64,000 bases of DNA, taken from assembly GCF_007858435.1 (NCBI RefSeq), contig NZ_VIGW01000011.1, positions 37,901 to 101,900 of the forward strand. The letters are read 5' to 3'. A program made the position numbers and the translations under genes. Below, piece by piece: positions 1 to 8,475 of this stretch; position 1 is the stretch's first letter; each line of letters starts with the position of its first letter. The notes below the pieces were generated by a model. The model worked only from the letters and a program-made list of their open reading frames with translations, made no database searches and was not told the DNA's origin. Origin of the DNA: Tsukamurella asaccharolytica. GTDB taxonomy: Bacteria; Actinomycetota; Actinomycetes; Mycobacteriales; Mycobacteriaceae.

Positions 1-1004
1 CGAGCTTCGGCCTCGGGATCGGCCCGAACGACACCGTGCTGCCGATCGTGCCGATGTTCCACGCCATGAGCTGGGGCACGCCGTTCGGGGCGCTCATGTC
101 GGGCGCCTCGCTGATCCTGCCGGACCGCTACCTGCAGCCGGAGCCGATGACCCGCCTCCTCGCCGAGGAGAAGCCGACCATCTCCGCGGCGGTGCCCGCG
201 GTGTGGATTGGCATCGTCAACCACCTCGACAAGAACCCGCAGGACATCACCCACTTGCGGCACATCGCGTGCGGCGGGTCGGCGGTTCCGCTCAGCCTCG
301 CCAAGGCGCTCGACCGGCACGGCGTGCAGATCGTGCAGGCCTGGGGCATGACGGAGACGTCCCCGCTCGCCAGCATCGCGTGGCCGCCGCGCGGCGTGAC
401 GGGCGAGGAAGCGTGGGCCTACCGGAACACTCAGGGCAGGTTCCTGCCCGGCGTGGAGGGGCGCCTCGTCGACGATCTGGGCCAGGTGGTGCCCGCGGAC
501 GGCACCTCGCAGGGTGAGGTGCAGGTGCGCGGCCCGTGGATCACGGGCAGTTACTACAGCCCCGCCGGCGCCGAGCCGGTGGGCGCCGACAAGTTCGAGG
601 GCGGCTGGCTGCGCACCGGTGACATCGGCAAGCTCACCGCCGACGGCTACGTGACCCTCGTCGACCGCTCGAAGGACGTGATCAAATCCGGCGGCGAGTG
701 GATCAGCTCCGTCGAACTCGAGAACGAGGTCATGGCGCACCCGGCGGTGCTCGAGGCGGTCGCCATCGGTGTGCCCGACCCGAAGTGGGACGAGCGGCCG
801 CTGGTGGCGGTCGTGCTGCAGCCGGGCGTCGAGGTGACCATCGCTGAGCTGCAGGAACACCTCGCCGGGAAGTTCGCGAAGTGGCAGATCCCCGACAATT
901 GGGCGTTCATCGCGGAGGTGCCGAAGACCTCCGTGGGCAAATTCGACAAGAAGGTGCTCCGTGCCCAGCACGCCGCGGGCGGCCTCCCCGTCGTCCATGA
1001 ATAG
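1..1004 (+). CDS. Fatty-acid/acyl-CoA synthetase (FadD-type), 5' end cut by window
   Basis: This is the C-terminal two thirds of an ANL-superfamily adenylating enzyme that activates a fatty acid or other carboxylate to acyl-AMP and then acyl-CoA. The frame is open from base 3, so the start lies outside the window. Visible motifs are the PMFHAMSWG segment, the adenine-binding AWGMTETSP core, the hinge-region GWLRTGDIG and [15 protein letters not shown], and the C-terminal catalytic lysine context SVGKFDKK. The large PMFHAMSWG loop is typical of medium/long-chain FadD proteins. Substrate cannot be read from the sequence. A second, frameshifted member of the family lies at 57369-58888. Confidence 0.93.
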   Translation, partial: SFGLGIGPNDTVLPIVPMFHAMSWGTPFGALMSGASLILPDRYLQPEPMTRLLAEEKPTISAAVPAVWIGIVNHLDKNPQDITHLRHIACGGSAVPLSLAKALDRHGVQIVQAWGMTETSPLASIAWPPRGVTGEEAWAYRNTQGRFLPGVEGRLVDDLGQVVPADGTSQGEVQVRGPWITGSYYSPAGAEPVGADKFEGGWLRTGDIGKLTADGYVTLVDRSKDVIKSGGEWISSVELENEVMAHPAVLEAVAIGVPDPKWDERPLVAVVLQPGVEVTIAELQEHLAGKFAKWQIPDNWAFIAEVPKTSVGKFDKKVLRAQHAAGGLPVVHE

Positions 1005-1061
1005 GACGCGACGGGCGTGTCTGAACACCTGAGGTTGACACGATGATGCATTCTGAAAGGC

Positions 1062-2249
1062 GTGCCCGAGCAGTCTCACGATCCGCGCTGGGTCGCCGCT
1101 GCTAACTGGGCGGCGGCTGGCGGCTTCGGTGTCGGCGCGATCGCCCAGCGCGAAGGCGTCACCCGGATCGACGCGCTCCTGGCCGTCGCCGACGAGTGGG
1201 CCCGGTACCCGCACTTGTTCACCACGCCGCCGGCCGCGGTGCCGCCCGTCGGCGTGGACCAGTGCCCCGAGTGCGGGATCTGGTTCGCGGACGTCGAAGC
1301 GCACCGTGTGGTGCACCGCCGCGGACGCCAGCGACCCACCGCGGCACGTGCGCGGCGCGTGAGCCGACCGCGGACCGTCGAACCGGCGCGGCGCGCCGAC
1401 GGCGGCCGCGCCTCCCTGGGCAACACTCTGGACACCCCGCCGCCGCGCCGGGGTGTCCCGCTGACCGAACTGCCGCCCGACGGGCCCTGGAGCAGCTGGG
1501 CCGAGGCGGCCAACTGGGCGGCGGCGAACGGGCTGGGGCCGAGCCGCCTCGCCGATCGGGTGGGCACCGACGCCGCCTCGGTGACAGTGGCGATCATCGA
1601 CGCGTGGAGCCGGGACCCCACCGCGTTCACCGTGCCGGCCGCCGTCGACGCCCCCGGCGGGGCGCTCAAGCAGTGCCCGGCGTGCGGCCTCTGGTTCGCC
1701 AGCGTCGACAACCACGTCGCCGCGCACGGCAGGATCAGCGGGCAGCGGCGCGGCGCGACGCGCACACCTGCGCGGTGGGGCGCGCGGCCCGAGCACGACG
1801 GCCATGCGGCCCCCCGCACCGCCTTCGAGCACGCGATGGAACGAGACGGGATGCTCGACCAGTACCTCGAGCTGCGCCGATGCGCCCTCGAGCACCTGAG
1901 CCCGCCGCAGTTCCGCGTGCGCATCGACGCGACGGACGAACGGGTCGCCCAGGTCCTGGGACACGTAGCGGCGCACGCGGAGTACGCCGCGGCGCTCGGG
2001 GATCTGTTGCGTTCGCGCCAGGGCGTCCTGGACGACGACGGCGACCGGGTGCAGTGCCACCTGTGCGGGCTGTGGATGGCGGCGCTCGGGCCGCACCTGG
2101 CGGTGCACCGGATCGATGCGGAACGCTACCGCCGCCGCTTCGGCCTCGCCGACGACCACGCCCTGGTCGCGCGCAGCATGGTCGCGCAACGCCCCCGGGC
2201 GCCCCGCCGCGGCGAGGCAACCGCCCGCCTCCCGAGGGGACGGCAGTGA
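1062..2249 (+). CDS. Triplicated zinc-finger protein with a MucR/Ros-like C-terminus
   Basis: This 395-residue protein of unknown function has three Cys2His2-type fingers: QCPECGIWF...H...H (about residues 67-90), QCPACGLWF...H...H (about 205-228) and QCHLCGLWM...HLAVHR (about 328-350). The last is followed by AERYRRRFGL, which strongly resembles the end of the ROS/MucR zinc-finger regulators (HLRTHY..TPEEYRAKWGL). The first two fingers each end a repeated module of about 85 residues, with WVAAANWAAAGG in copy 1, WAEAANWAAANG in copy 2, and RDP/FT.P segments before the finger. A DNA-binding role is inferred. The GTG start has the purine-rich GAAAGG only 1 nt upstream, so the exact start is uncertain; CTG at 1053 is an alternative. 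Confidence 0.72.
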   Translation: MPEQSHDPRWVAAANWAAAGGFGVGAIAQREGVTRIDALLAVADEWARYPHLFTTPPAAVPPVGVDQCPECGIWFADVEAHRVVHRRGRQRPTAARARRVSRPRTVEPARRADGGRASLGNTLDTPPPRRGVPLTELPPDGPWSSWAEAANWAAANGLGPSRLADRVGTDAASVTVAIIDAWSRDPTAFTVPAAVDAPGGALKQCPACGLWFASVDNHVAAHGRISGQRRGATRTPARWGARPEHDGHAAPRTAFEHAMERDGMLDQYLELRRCALEHLSPPQFRVRIDATDERVAQVLGHVAAHAEYAAALGDLLRSRQGVLDDDGDRVQCHLCGLWMAALGPHLAVHRIDAERYRRRFGLADDHALVARSMVAQRPRAPRRGEATARLPRGRQ

Positions 2250-2323
2250 CCGCGTGACCGTCCCCAGCGAACCCCCAGGGCGCACCATGCCCGCCCGCAG
2301 GTCGGGCCGTCAGGCTTGCTGAC

Positions 2324-2668
2324 ATGACGACGATGAAGAAAATGATCGGATCCGCACTCCTCGGCGCGACCGCGGTCGGCGGCCTGGCCGCCGTCGGCGC
2401 CGGCACCGCCGCGGCGGCGCCGAACCCGGCTCCGCCCGGCGCACCGGGCGCCGGCCAGGGCGCCGCCACGAACCCCGCCCCGCGGCCCGCCGCCCGGCCC
2501 GCGCCGAACCAGGTGCCGCGGCAGGTCGCTCCCCAGTCGAACGGGCAGAACCCGAACTGGCGGCCCGGGCCGGTGTACCGGCAGGGCGCGTGGCACACGC
2601 CGGTCTGGGACCAGGGGCGCAACCATTGGGGCTTCTGGCTCGGGCCGATCTGGATCCCTGTCGGCTGA
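2324..2668 (+). CDS. Small secreted Pro/Ala-rich protein
   Basis: This 114-residue protein has a clear Sec signal peptide: MKK, then a hydrophobic alanine/glycine stretch, with probable cleavage after TAAAA near residue 31. A low-complexity Pro/Ala/Asn region follows (about 32-80), and then a tryptophan-rich tail with NWRPGP, GAWHTPVWDQG and HWGFWLGPIWIPVG. No known domain is recognised. Similar small exported proteins with a short Trp-rich C-terminus are common in mycolate actinobacteria. The gene stands alone between the zinc-finger gene and uvrC and has no strong Shine-Dalgarno sequence. Function is unknown. Confidence 0.7.
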   Translation: MTTMKKMIGSALLGATAVGGLAAVGAGTAAAAPNPAPPGAPGAGQGAATNPAPRPAARPAPNQVPRQVAPQSNGQNPNWRPGPVYRQGAWHTPVWDQGRNHWGFWLGPIWIPVG

Positions 2669-2696
2669 CCCCCGATCCTGCCCGCACCCGAACATG

Positions 2697-2730
2697 TCGG
2701 CCACCCGTCCTAATCTGGACGGGTGGCCGA
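2697..2730. repeat. 14-bp inverted repeat enclosing the uvrC -10 hexamer
   Basis: The arms TCGGCCACCCGTCC (2697-2710) and GGACGGGTGGCCGA (2717-2730) are exact reverse complements. They are separated by exactly six bases, TAATCT, which read as a canonical -10 box for uvrC. The uvrC GTG start (2723-2725) lies in the right arm. The repeat could be a repressor operator covering the promoter, or a terminator-like hairpin for the gene ending at 2668. Confidence 0.85.
2711..2716 (+). promoter_or_regulatory. -10 box of uvrC (leaderless)
   Basis: TAATCT matches the actinobacterial TANNNT -10 consensus and ends 6 nt before the GTG start. Transcription would therefore begin at the first base of the start codon, giving a leaderless mRNA. 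There is no Shine-Dalgarno sequence. Confidence 0.65.
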
Positions 2731-4732
2731 TCCGCAGAGTTACCGTCCCGCATCGGGAAGCATCCCCACGCAGCCCGGCGTGTACAAGTTCCGGGACAAG
2801 CACGGCCGCGTCGTCTACGTCGGCAAGGCGAAGTCCCTGCGCAGCCGTCTGAACTCCTACTTCGCCGATGTCTACGGCCTACACCCGCGCACATATCAGA
2901 TGGTCACGACCGCCGCGTCCGTCGAGTGGACCGTCGTGGGCACCGAGGTGGAGGCGCTGCAGCTCGAGTACAACTGGATCAAGGAGTTCGACCCGCAGTT
3001 CAACGTCCGCTACCGGGACGACAAGACCTATCCGATGCTCGCGGTCACCCTGAACGAGGAGTTCCCGCGCCTGTACGTCTACCGCGGGCCGCGCCGCAAG
3101 GGCGTGCGCTACTTCGGCCCGTACAGCCACGCCTGGGCCATCCGCGAGACGCTGGATCTGCTGCTGCGGGTCTTCCCGGCCCGCACCTGCTCGGCCGGGG
3201 TCTTCAAGCGGCACAACCAGATGGGCCGCCCCTGCCTGCTGGGCTACATCGACAAGTGCTCCGCGCCGTGCGTCGGTCGGGTCACCGCGGCGGAGCACCG
3301 GCAGATCGTCGAGGACTTCTGCGACTTCCTCGCCGGCAGGACCGACAACCTCATCAAGCAACTCGAGAACGACATGCTCGGCGCCAGCGAGGACCTCGAC
3401 TTCGAGCGCGCGGCGCGCCTGCGGGACGATGTCGCGGCGCTGCGCAAGGCCGTCGAGAAGCAGGCCGTGGTGCTCGGCGACGGCACCGATGCGGACGTGA
3501 TCGCGTTTTCCGCCGACGACCTCGAGGCGGCGGTGCAGATCTTCCACGTGCGCGGCGGGCGCGTGCGCGGGCAGCGCGGCTGGGTGGTCGAGAAGCCGGG
3601 CGACGCGGAGCAGAACGAACACGCCGAGCTCCTGGAGCAGTTCGTCACGCAGTTCTACGGCGAGGAGGCCGAGCGCGCGAAGCAGTCGGGCGACGGTGCC
3701 GCCAACCCTGTGCCGCGCGAGGTCCTCGTCCCCGTGCTGCCCGACGATGCCGACGAGCTGCAGGACTGGCTCACCGGACTGCGCGGCGCGCGCGTCTCCT
3801 TGCGGATTCCGCAGCGCGGCGACAAGCGCACCCTCATGGAGACGGTGGAGCGCAACGCCGTCGAGGCGCTGCACCAGCACAAGCTCAAACGCTCCGGCGA
3901 CCTCACCGCGCGTTCGGCGGCCCTGCAGGGGCTGCAGGACGCGCTCGACCTCGACGAGGCACCGCTGCGCATCGAGTGCGTCGACATCAGCCACATCCAG
4001 GGGTCCGACGTGGTGGCCTCGCTCGTGGTCTTCGAGGACGGTCTCGCGAAGAAGTCCGACTACCGGCACTACGGGATCAAGGAGGCCGCCGGCGACGGTC
4101 GCAGCGACGACGTGGCGTCGATCGCCGAGATCACCCGCCGCCGATTCCTCCGGCACCGGGCCGACGGCCGGCAGCCTGAGAGCGCGGACGCCCGGCAGCC
4201 CGAGGGTGTGGAAGCATCCGACGACAACGGGGGAGACCTCGCGCCCGAGGCCGCGCTCGACCCGCAGACGGGGCGCCCGCGCCGATTCGCGTACCCGCCC
4301 AACCTCTTCGTGGTCGACGGTGGGGCGCCGCAGGCGGCCGCCGCGCAGGAGGTCCTCGACGAGCTCGGCGTGACCGACGTGGCCGTCGTCGGCCTCGCGA
4401 AACGCCTGGAGGAGGTGTGGGTGCCCGAGGATGAGGACCCGGTGATCCTGCCGCGCAGTTCGGACGCGCTGTTCCTGCTGCAGCGGGTGCGCGACGAGGC
4501 GCACCGTTTCGCCATCTCCTTCCACCGCAGCAAACGGTCCAAGCGGATGACCGCGAGCGCGCTCGACGCGATCCCCGGGCTCGGTGATACCCGCAAGACC
4601 GCGCTGCTGCAGCACTTCGGCTCGGTCACCAAGCTCCGCGAGGCCAGCCTCGAGGAGATCGTCGAGGTGCCCGGGATCGGGATGACCACGGCCCGCACCG
4701 TGCTCGACGGCCTGCGTACCGACGGCGCGTGA
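2723..4732 (+). CDS. uvrC: UvrABC excinuclease subunit C
   Basis: UvrC makes both incisions around a lesion in nucleotide excision repair. The protein has 669 residues. The N-terminal GIY-YIG nuclease domain begins with [19 protein letters not shown] (about 17-35). The UVR domain that contacts UvrB is near 205-240, the RNase H-like C-terminal nuclease contains [10 protein letters not shown] and FVVDGGAPQ, and two helix-hairpin-helix motifs close the protein ([18 protein letters not shown]). An acidic low-complexity insert with a repeated ARQPE/GRQPE unit sits near residues 478-515, where the M. tuberculosis protein, as I recall it, has a shorter linker. The GTG start is supported by the -10 box exactly 6 nt upstream. 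The stop overlaps the next gene (GTGA). Confidence 0.98.
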   Translation: MADPQSYRPASGSIPTQPGVYKFRDKHGRVVYVGKAKSLRSRLNSYFADVYGLHPRTYQMVTTAASVEWTVVGTEVEALQLEYNWIKEFDPQFNVRYRDDKTYPMLAVTLNEEFPRLYVYRGPRRKGVRYFGPYSHAWAIRETLDLLLRVFPARTCSAGVFKRHNQMGRPCLLGYIDKCSAPCVGRVTAAEHRQIVEDFCDFLAGRTDNLIKQLENDMLGASEDLDFERAARLRDDVAALRKAVEKQAVVLGDGTDADVIAFSADDLEAAVQIFHVRGGRVRGQRGWVVEKPGDAEQNEHAELLEQFVTQFYGEEAERAKQSGDGAANPVPREVLVPVLPDDADELQDWLTGLRGARVSLRIPQRGDKRTLMETVERNAVEALHQHKLKRSGDLTARSAALQGLQDALDLDEAPLRIECVDISHIQGSDVVASLVVFEDGLAKKSDYRHYGIKEAAGDGRSDDVASIAEITRRRFLRHRADGRQPESADARQPEGVEASDDNGGDLAPEAALDPQTGRPRRFAYPPNLFVVDGGAPQAAAAQEVLDELGVTDVAVVGLAKRLEEVWVPEDEDPVILPRSSDALFLLQRVRDEAHRFAISFHRSKRSKRMTASALDAIPGLGDTRKTALLQHFGSVTKLREASLEEIVEVPGIGMTTARTVLDGLRTDGA

Positions 4733-5796
4733 ACTCGGCCGACGTGGTGGCGCAGGTCGCGCCCGTTCTCGTCTTCCTCCTCGCCATCACCGTGGTCGCC
4801 GAGATCGCCCAGCTCGCCGGCGTCTTCGACGCCCTCGGCGTGCTCGCCGCCCGGCTCGGCCGGGGCCGGGTGCCGCTCATGTGGCTCTGCGTCGTGGCGG
4901 CGGCCTGCGCGGCGACGATCGTCCTGAGCCTCGACACGACGGCGGTGCTGCTGACGCCCGTCGTGTTGGCGGCGGCGGCGCGACTCGGGCTGCCGCCGCT
5001 GCCCTTCGCGATGACCACGGTCTGGCTCGCCAACACCGCCTCGCTGCTGCTGCCGGTCTCGAATCTCACCAACCTGCTCGCGGTCTACCACCTCGAGGGC
5101 GGCGTGCGGGCCTACCTCGCGCTCTCCTGGCGGCCCGCGCTGGCGGCGATCGCGGTCACGGTCATCGTGCTGTGGTTGCTGCACCGCCGCGACCTGCGCG
5201 GCCGGTATGCGATCCCCGCGTTCGAACCGCCCGCCGACCGAGCGCTGTTCGGCATCGCGGCGGCCGTCTGCCTCGCCCTGGGGCCGGCCTTCGCGCTCGG
5301 GGTGCCGCCCGCCGCGGCGTCGACGGTGGCCGCGATCGTGTTGCTGGGAGCGGTCGCCCTGCGGTCGCCCGGGCGCCTGCGCGAGATCGTGGTGCCGTGG
5401 CGCATGGTGCTGATCCTGGCGGCGGTCTTCGCCGGGGTGCAGGTACTCCTCGCGGTCGGGCTGGAGGACGTCTTGCGGGGCGTCGCGGGGGCGGGCACGG
5501 CACCGTCGGACCTGCTGCGGGTGGCGGGCATCGGGGCCCTCGCCGCGAACGGGGTCAACAACCTGCCCGCCTACCTGGCGCTCGAGCCCGTCGCCGTCGG
5601 CGACCCCCTGCGACTGATGGCGCTGCTCATCGGCGTCGGCGTGGCACCGATCGTCACCCTGTGGGCCTCGCTGGCGACGCTGCTCTGGCGGGAGCGGTGC
5701 GGCCGCGCCGGGGTGCGGATCTCCGCCGGCCGGTTCGCCGCGCACGGCCTGCTCCTCGCCGTCCCGGCGACGGTCGCCGCGGTGCTGGTCCTCTGA
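4729..5796 (+). CDS. ArsB/NhaD-type (ion transporter superfamily) membrane permease
   Basis: This 355-residue protein of about ten hydrophobic segments starts at a GTG overlapping the uvrC stop (GTGA), so it is probably translationally coupled. The diagnostic half-repeats of the ion transporter superfamily are visible: [15 protein letters not shown] and [16 protein letters not shown] in the first half, and [14 protein letters not shown] in the second. These resemble ArsB and NhaD family anion or Na+/H+ carriers. It is shorter than typical ArsB (about 430 residues), and no ars genes are nearby. The ion carried is therefore open; arsenite, dicarboxylate or sodium are all possible. The link to uvrC is probably only positional. 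Confidence 0.8.
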   Translation: MNSADVVAQVAPVLVFLLAITVVAEIAQLAGVFDALGVLAARLGRGRVPLMWLCVVAAACAATIVLSLDTTAVLLTPVVLAAAARLGLPPLPFAMTTVWLANTASLLLPVSNLTNLLAVYHLEGGVRAYLALSWRPALAAIAVTVIVLWLLHRRDLRGRYAIPAFEPPADRALFGIAAAVCLALGPAFALGVPPAAASTVAAIVLLGAVALRSPGRLREIVVPWRMVLILAAVFAGVQVLLAVGLEDVLRGVAGAGTAPSDLLRVAGIGALAANGVNNLPAYLALEPVAVGDPLRLMALLIGVGVAPIVTLWASLATLLWRERCGRAGVRISAGRFAAHGLLLAVPATVAAVLVL

Positions 5797-5835
5797 GGCC
5801 TCAGGTGCACCCGGTTGTTCCCCGCTGCGGAGCAC

Positions 5836-5854
5836 TTAGTGTAGCGTCGCCTTA
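5836..5854. promoter_or_regulatory. IdeR/DtxR-like iron box before the iron importer
   Basis: The 19 bases read TTAGTGTAGCGTCGCCTTA and match the IdeR/DtxR consensus (TTAGGTTAGGCTAACCTAA) at 12 of 19 positions. A -10-like TAGTGT (5837-5842) lies inside it, so bound repressor would block the promoter. A perfect hairpin (TCACCCG, ATG loop, CGGGTGA; 5858-5874) and a T-rich run follow before the ribosome binding site AGAAGGA near 5889. Confidence 0.6.
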
Positions 5855-5902
5855 CTCTCACCCGATGCGGGTGATTTCGTTGCTTTAGAGAAGGATTCGA
5901 CG

Positions 5903-6949
5903 ATGTCGTTGCGCACGCGTTCCACTGTGGCCGCCGCTCTGGTGGCGGTGGCCTCCCTCACGATCACGGCCTGCGGGTCGAGCGGCGACGGCGCGGCACC
6001 GTCGAGCTCCGGCGCGGCTGGGGGAGACCTGACCCTCTACAACGCCCAGCACGACACCCTCGCCAAGGAGTGGGTGGAGAAGTTCACCGCGGAGACCGGC
6101 ATCAAGGTGACCATCCGGCAGGGCAAGGATTCCGAACTGGCGCAGCAGATCATCGCCGAGGGCGACCGCTCGCCGGCCGACGTCTTCCTGACGGAGAACT
6201 CGCCCGCCATGACCCAGGTCGAGAACAAGGGCCTGTTCGCCGACGTCGACCCGGCGACGCTCGCGCAGGTGGGCAACGGACTCAAGCCGTCGACCGCGAA
6301 GTGGACGGGCATCGCGGCCCGCTCGACGGTGCTGGTCTACGACAAGCGCAAGGTGACGCCGGAGCAGCTGCCGAAGTCGATGGCCGACCTGGCCGCCCCG
6401 GAGTGGAAGGGCCGCTGGAGTGCCTCGCCGTCGGGCGCGGACTTCCAAGCGATCGTGTCCGCGTACCTGCAGCTCAAGGGCGAGCAGGCCACGAAGGACT
6501 GGCTGAAGGCGATGAAGGAGAACGCCAAGGAGTACAAGGGCAACGGCGCCGCGATGAAGGCCGTCAACGCCGGCGAGGTCGACACCGCCCTCATCTACCA
6601 CTATTACTTCTACGGCGACCAGGCCAAGACCGGCGAGAACTCCGGCAACGTGGGCACCCACTACTTCAAGAACCAGGACCCGGGCGCCTTCGTCTCGATC
6701 TCCGGCGGCGGCGTGCTGAAGTCGTCGAAGAAGCAGGCGCAGGCCCAGCAGCTCCTCAAGTTCATCACCTCCAAGGCCGGCCAGGAGGTGCTCGAGAAGG
6801 GCACGTCCTTCGAGTACCCGGTGGCCTCCGGCGTTCCCGCCAACGCCAAGCTCGTCCCGATGGCCGACCTGCAGGCACCGACCGTCGACCCGGCCAAGCT
6901 CAACGGTCCGCAGGTCGTGACCCTGATGACCGAGGCGGGCCTGCTCTGA
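5903..6949 (+). CDS. Ferric-iron ABC transporter substrate-binding lipoprotein
   Basis: This is a 348-residue extracytoplasmic iron(III)-binding protein of the FbpA/SfuA/FutA family. It begins with a lipoprotein signal peptide whose lipobox is TITAC (Cys near residue 24), so it is anchored to the outer face of the membrane. The mature part starts LTLYNAQHDTLAKEWVEKF, the usual opening of this family, and later shows DVFLTENSPAM and the tyrosine-rich IYHYYFYGD (the family binds Fe3+ through tyrosines). A good Shine-Dalgarno (AGAAGGA) precedes the ATG. It is the first gene of a three-gene importer operon and is probably derepressed by iron starvation through the box at 5836-5854. Confidence 0.93.
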   Translation: MSLRTRSTVAAALVAVASLTITACGSSGDGAAPSSSGAAGGDLTLYNAQHDTLAKEWVEKFTAETGIKVTIRQGKDSELAQQIIAEGDRSPADVFLTENSPAMTQVENKGLFADVDPATLAQVGNGLKPSTAKWTGIAARSTVLVYDKRKVTPEQLPKSMADLAAPEWKGRWSASPSGADFQAIVSAYLQLKGEQATKDWLKAMKENAKEYKGNGAAMKAVNAGEVDTALIYHYYFYGDQAKTGENSGNVGTHYFKNQDPGAFVSISGGGVLKSSKKQAQAQQLLKFITSKAGQEVLEKGTSFEYPVASGVPANAKLVPMADLQAPTVDPAKLNGPQVVTLMTEAGLL

Positions 6950-8475
6950 GACTGCTCACTCTCGCGGCCGCCGCCCTCGCGGCGGTCGCGGCGGTGCCGC
7001 TGGGATTCGTCGTCTACACGACGATCGACACGGGCTGGGCGGAGTCCGCCCGGCTCGTCTTCCGGCCGCGCGTCGCCGAGCTCCTCACCAACACGGTGCT
7101 GCTCACCGTGATCGCGGTGCCGCTCACCGTGATCATCGGCGTCGGCGGCGCCTGGCTGGTCGAGCGGACCACGCTGTGGGGTCGCCGCGTGTGGTCGCTG
7201 CTGCTGGCCGCGCCGCTGGCGATCCCCGCGTTCGTGGGCAGCTACGGCTGGGTCTCGGCGATCCCGTCGCTCGGCGGACTCTGGTCGGGCGTGCTCATCG
7301 CGGTGCTGTTCTACTACCCGCTCGTCTACATCCCGGTTGCGGCGGCGCTGAGCCGCCTCGACCCCGCGCTCGAGGAGTCCGCCGCGGCGCTCGGCCTCGG
7401 GCGGTGGGCCGTCTTCGTCCGGGTCGTCCTCCCGCAACTGCGGCTCGCCGCGCTCGGCGGTGCCGTGCTGGTGGCGCTGCACCTGCTCGCCGAGTACGGG
7501 GCCTTCGCCATGATCCGGTTCGACACCTTCACCACCGCGATCATGGTGCAGTACCAGTCGACCTTCAACGGCACCGCCGGGTCGATGCTGGCCGGGGTGC
7601 TGGCGCTGCTCTGCCTGTTCCTGCTCGTCGCCGAGGTCGCCGCGCGGGGCCGCGCCCGGTACGCCCGCGTCGGCTCGGGCGCCGTCGCGACGCCGGAGCG
7701 GATCCCGCTGGGCGGGTATCAGGCCGGTGCGCAGCTCGCGCTCCTCGCGCTCGTGGGCGCCGCGCTCGGCCTCCCGCTGTGGTTCGTCGTCCGGTGGACC
7801 GTGCGCGGCGCGGCGCAGACGGTGCCGGCCGATCTCATCGAGGCGCTCGGCACGTCGCTCGGGTACGGCGCGGTCGCCTCCGTGCTCACCGTCGCCGCCG
7901 CCTTCCCGCTGGCCTACCTCGCCGTGCGCCGGCCGAATCGGATCACCCGGACGCTGGAGGCATCGACCTACGTGAGCAGTGCGATGCCCGGCATCGTGAT
8001 CGGGCTCGCGCTGGTCACCGTCTCGATCCGCGCGCTGCCGGAGCTGTACCAGAGTGCGACGGTCCTGATCCTCGCCTACGTGCTGCTGTTCCTCCCGCGC
8101 GCGGCCGTGGGCCTGCGGGCGGGGCTCGCGCAGGCCCCGGTCTCGCTGGAGGAGGCGGCTCGCGCCCTCGGGGCGCCGCCGCCGATCGCTTTCGCGCGCA
8201 TCACTCTCCGCCTCACCGCCCCCGCCTCGGCGGCCGGCGCGGCCCTCGTCTTCCTCGCGGTCACCAACGAGCTGACCGCGACACTGATCCTCGCGCCCAA
8301 CGGCACGCGCACCCTCGCGACGGAGTTCTGGGCCAAGAGCAGCGAGATCGACTACGCGGGCGCGGCGCCCTACGCCCTGGCGATGGTGCTGCTCTCCCTG
8401 CCCACCACGTACCTGCTGTTCCGCCAGTCGCGACAGGCCGCGGGACGCACGAGCCTGACGAGAGGATCCGCATGA
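6946..8475 (+). CDS. Ferric-iron ABC transporter permease (two fused halves), probable CTG start
   Basis: This inner-membrane permease of the FbpB/SfuB family has two fused homologous halves in about 509 residues. Each half carries the EAA loop that docks the ATPase: EESAAALGLGRWAVFVRVVLP in the first and EEAARALGAPPPIAFARITL in the second. No ATG or GTG is available in frame near the expected start. The first GTG (6994) would cut off most of the first membrane segment. CTG at 6946 overlaps the preceding stop (CTGA) and has GAGGCGGG 6 nt upstream, so I chose it; CTG at 6952 is an alternative. The stop overlaps the ATPase start (ATGA). Confidence 0.9.
   Translation: MRLLTLAAAALAAVAAVPLGFVVYTTIDTGWAESARLVFRPRVAELLTNTVLLTVIAVPLTVIIGVGGAWLVERTTLWGRRVWSLLLAAPLAIPAFVGSYGWVSAIPSLGGLWSGVLIAVLFYYPLVYIPVAAALSRLDPALEESAAALGLGRWAVFVRVVLPQLRLAALGGAVLVALHLLAEYGAFAMIRFDTFTTAIMVQYQSTFNGTAGSMLAGVLALLCLFLLVAEVAARGRARYARVGSGAVATPERIPLGGYQAGAQLALLALVGAALGLPLWFVVRWTVRGAAQTVPADLIEALGTSLGYGAVASVLTVAAAFPLAYLAVRRPNRITRTLEASTYVSSAMPGIVIGLALVTVSIRALPELYQSATVLILAYVLLFLPRAAVGLRAGLAQAPVSLEEAARALGAPPPIAFARITLRLTAPASAAGAALVFLAVTNELTATLILAPNGTRTLATEFWAKSSEIDYAGAAPYALAMVLLSLPTTYLLFRQSRQAAGRTSLTRGSA

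Noticed and set aside
1035-1040. TTGACA as a -35 box for the zinc-finger gene
   Set aside because: No -10 hexamer follows at 16-18 bp; the nearest candidate (CATTCT) is only 8 bp away.
2879-4615. Long minus-strand open frame (578 codons) across uvrC
   Set aside because: It mirrors uvrC in a high-GC sequence and has no recognisable domain; uvrC itself is complete with all motifs.
4069-5835. Minus-strand open frame of 588 codons across uvrC and the ArsB-like gene
   Set aside because: It is His/Arg/Asp/Gln-rich low-complexity translation, typical of antisense frames here, and the plus-strand genes are clear.
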